Shown here: piece after piece, positions 5,806 to 7,462 of the stretch
Layout of the letters: each line of letters opens with the position of its first letter
Numbering within the stretch: the stretch's first letter is position 1
Source: Bacilli bacterium
GTDB lineage: Bacteria > Bacillota_I > Bacilli_A > RF39 > UBA660
Direction of reading: 5' to 3'
DNA: 7,462 bases
Assembly (NCBI GenBank): GCA_017460245.1
Contig: JAFUBK010000125.1
Location: forward strand, 1 to 7,462
Notes under the pieces: generated by a model
The model's input: only the letters and a program-made list of their open reading frames with translations
What the model was told of the DNA's origin: nothing
The model's database searches: none
Program-made: the position numbers and the translations under genes

Positions 5806-7341
5806 ATGAAAAATGTAAGAAAATTATTTGAATTTTTAACACATAGGGCATTTATTCTTGCTTTTTCTATTTTCCTAGAGATTGTTTTTATATTTGTTGT
5901 GGCATTTCGATTTAATAATAGTTATTTTGGCGTTGTTTATGCGATAAGTTATGTTTTAGCAATTTTAGTAGCGGTAATTATTATTAATGGTAAAACTAAT
6001 CCTGGATATAAAATAGCCTGGATAATGATGATATTGGTTTTTCCTTTGGTTGGTTTATTTTTATATGTACTTTTTAGTAGTAGTCAGTTAAGTAAAAGAG
6101 AACGAAAAAAACTAGAAGAAATACATGTTCATCAACTTAAAAATATTTATCCGGATGAAAAGACTTTAGAAAAATTAAAAAAAGATAATTTAAATGCTTA
6201 TAATCAAGCTACTTATATTGCTAAGTATTCTAATTCACCAGTATGTCAAGAGACAGAATATAAATATTTTAAAATTGGCGAAGAATATTATGAAAAATTA
6301 CTTATTGAACTAAAAAAAGCTAAAAGATATATATTTTTGGAATATTTTATTATAAAGGAAGGAGTAATGTGGAATAGTATTTTAGAAATTTTAAAACAAA
6401 AAGTTAAAGAAGGTGTGGAGGTAAGGGTAATGTATGATGATTATGGATGCATTTTATCATTGCCTAGTAATTATAATAAAATTTTGGAAAGTTATGGTAT
6501 CAAGGCTTGTACTTTTAATAAGTTTGAACCTTTAATCAAATCTAAATTTAATAATCGAGATCATAGAAAAATAACAGTTATTGATGGTTATATTGCTTTT
6601 ACTGGAGGGATTAACTTAGCAGATGAATATATAAATAAGGTCGTTCGTTTTGGACACTGGAAAGATAATGGAATTATGCTTAAGGGTAAAGCTGTGTGGA
6701 ATATGACTATTATGTTTATGACTTTATGGGATTTTGTTAGAAATGAAAAATATAGTTACAAACAATATGCACCTACTTTAGAAAACATTAATTCTGATGG
6801 GTTTGTTGCTCCATATTGTGATAATCCTTGGGATCATGAGGCGACTGGCGAAACTATTTATTTGAATATGATAAGTAAAGCTAATAAATATATTTATATA
6901 ACAACTCCATATTTGATTATTGATAATGAAATGGTTACGGCTTTGTGTAACGCAGCTAAAAGTGGTATTGATGTTAGAATTATCACACCAGGTGTGCCTG
7001 ATAAAAAAATGATTAATGAAGTTACAAAATCTTATTATGATCAGCTTATTAAAAGTGGTGTTAAAATATATGAATATTCAAAGGGGTTTATTCATGCAAA
7101 AACTTTTATTGTTGATGATTTATATGCAACAGTTGGAACAGTTAATTTAGATTATCGTAGTTTATATTTACATTTTGAAAATGGTGTGTGGCTATATAAT
7201 GCTAAAGTTATTAAAGATATTAAAAATGATTTCGAAGAAACTATTGATATAAGTGAACAAGTTTGTTTAGAGAAAACGAAGTTTAATTTATTAAAAAATT
7301 TAAAAAGACAAATTTTAATGGTTATTGCGCCATTAATGTAG
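5806..7341 (+). CDS. cls: Cardiolipin synthase, phospholipase D superfamily
   Basis: 511 residues, normal for a Gram-positive Cls. Membrane helices at about 14-34, 42-60 and 70-90 include the PLDc_N signature (NPGYKIAWIMMILVFPLVG). Two phospholipase D domains follow, each with an intact HKD motif: H253-R-K255-ITVI-D260 followed by GYIAFTGGINLADEY, and H430-A-K432-TFIV-D437 followed by YATVGTVNLDYRSL. The usual GHWKDNGIMLKGKAV segment lies between them, and the C-terminus ends in the typical APLM. The enzyme condenses two phosphatidylglycerols into cardiolipin plus glycerol at the membrane. The ATG at 5806 has a seven-base-spaced G-rich ribosome binding site and its own promoter. Nothing looks truncated. 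Another PLD-type phosphatidyltransferase is possible but less likely given the full Cls architecture. Confidence 0.95.
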   Translation: MKNVRKLFEFLTHRAFILAFSIFLEIVFIFVVAFRFNNSYFGVVYAISYVLAILVAVIIINGKTNPGYKIAWIMMILVFPLVGLFLYVLFSSSQLSKRERKKLEEIHVHQLKNIYPDEKTLEKLKKDNLNAYNQATYIAKYSNSPVCQETEYKYFKIGEEYYEKLLIELKKAKRYIFLEYFIIKEGVMWNSILEILKQKVKEGVEVRVMYDDYGCILSLPSNYNKILESYGIKACTFNKFEPLIKSKFNNRDHRKITVIDGYIAFTGGINLADEYINKVVRFGHWKDNGIMLKGKAVWNMTIMFMTLWDFVRNEKYSYKQYAPTLENINSDGFVAPYCDNPWDHEATGETIYLNMISKANKYIYITTPYLIIDNEMVTALCNAAKSGIDVRIITPGVPDKKMINEVTKSYYDQLIKSGVKIYEYSKGFIHAKTFIVDDLYATVGTVNLDYRSLYLHFENGVWLYNAKVIKDIKNDFEETIDISEQVCLEKTKFNLLKNLKRQILMVIAPLM

Positions 7342-7353
7342 GAAGGAAAAATT

Positions 7354-7462
7354 ATGAAAAAAATATTGTGTTTTGGGGTTTTAGTTTTTTTACTTTCATG
7401 GTGTGCTTCGGGTGAGGAGGTACCATGCATTCTTGATGGAAAAAATGCGGTGTTTACTGTGA
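7354..7462 (+). CDS. N-terminal part of a small exported protein, cut by the window end
   Basis: An ATG at 7354 has an AGGAAGGA ribosome binding site (from 7340, overlapping the cls stop) at good spacing, and its frame stays open to the end of the window (36 codons). It begins MKKILCFGVLVFLLSWCASG, a clear signal peptide: two Lys, a hydrophobic core, then small residues. Cleavage near ASG is plausible. LSWC is a poor lipobox because Trp precedes the Cys, so lipoprotein processing is doubtful. The mature part starts EEVPCILDGKNAVFTV, with a Cys that could form a disulfide. No function can be assigned. Only 12 bases separate it from cls, with no visible terminator, so it is probably co-transcribed with it. 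Confidence 0.72.
   Translation, partial: MKKILCFGVLVFLLSWCASGEEVPCILDGKNAVFTV

Noticed and set aside
7152..7430. Open frame on the - strand, 92 codons
   Set aside because: Antisense to the C-terminal coding region of cls, including its conserved end, and to the following signal peptide; no family features.
7415..7436. Perfect AGGAGG followed by an ATG at 7425, suggesting a second start
   Set aside because: The frame ends at a TGA after three codons; the match falls inside the coding frame beginning at 7354.

Overview
This window is a very AT-rich stretch of bacterial chromosome with all protein genes on the + strand. Gene content (a lipoteichoic-acid-synthase-like enzyme, a cardiolipin synthase, a GGDEF sensor), strong AGGAGG-type ribosome binding sites, intrinsic terminators and low G+C suggest an uncultured Bacillota, perhaps from a Mollicutes-related (RF39-like) or other low-GC Bacilli lineage. 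Tryptophan is TGG throughout. The complete genes stop with TAA or TAG, so the standard bacterial code fits. The lineage is inferred from gene families and composition, not from a phylogenetic marker.

Layout. (1) 1-1954: a membrane sensor with solute-binding-protein-like extracytoplasmic domains, one membrane anchor and a cytoplasmic GGDEF domain. Its 5' part lies in another frame, and the two parts meet at a T-rich stretch near 125-146, so the gene is frameshifted or the read has an indel. The GGDEF signature is degenerate (NGNEF). (2) 1969-2796: a YihY/BrkB-family membrane protein, probably in the same operon. (3) 2797-3032: an intergenic region with three hairpins followed by T-rich tracts, a likely folded RNA of unrecognised type (three-way junction plus terminator), and an extended -10 promoter for the next gene. 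(4) 3033-5087: an LTA-synthase-like membrane phosphoglycerol transferase, overlapping at its 3' end with (5) 5080-5724: a small single-pass membrane protein of unknown function. An intrinsic terminator begins inside the stop codon of (5). (6) 5806-7341: cardiolipin synthase, with a clear TTGTTA-17-TATAAT promoter. (7) 7354 to the window end: the start of a small exported protein, probably co-transcribed with (6).

How they work together. The second half is a cell-envelope lipid neighbourhood. The LtaS-like enzyme is expected to take glycerol phosphate from phosphatidylglycerol, and cardiolipin synthase condenses two phosphatidylglycerols, so adjacent but separately promoted units draw on the same lipid pool. 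The first half is a sensory/membrane operon with no obvious direct link to it. No mobile element, CRISPR array, tRNA or rRNA was seen. I found no convincing new multi-gene system. The most unusual items are the unassigned structured RNA at 2844-2946, the broken sensor gene, and the small protein coupled to the LtaS-like gene.
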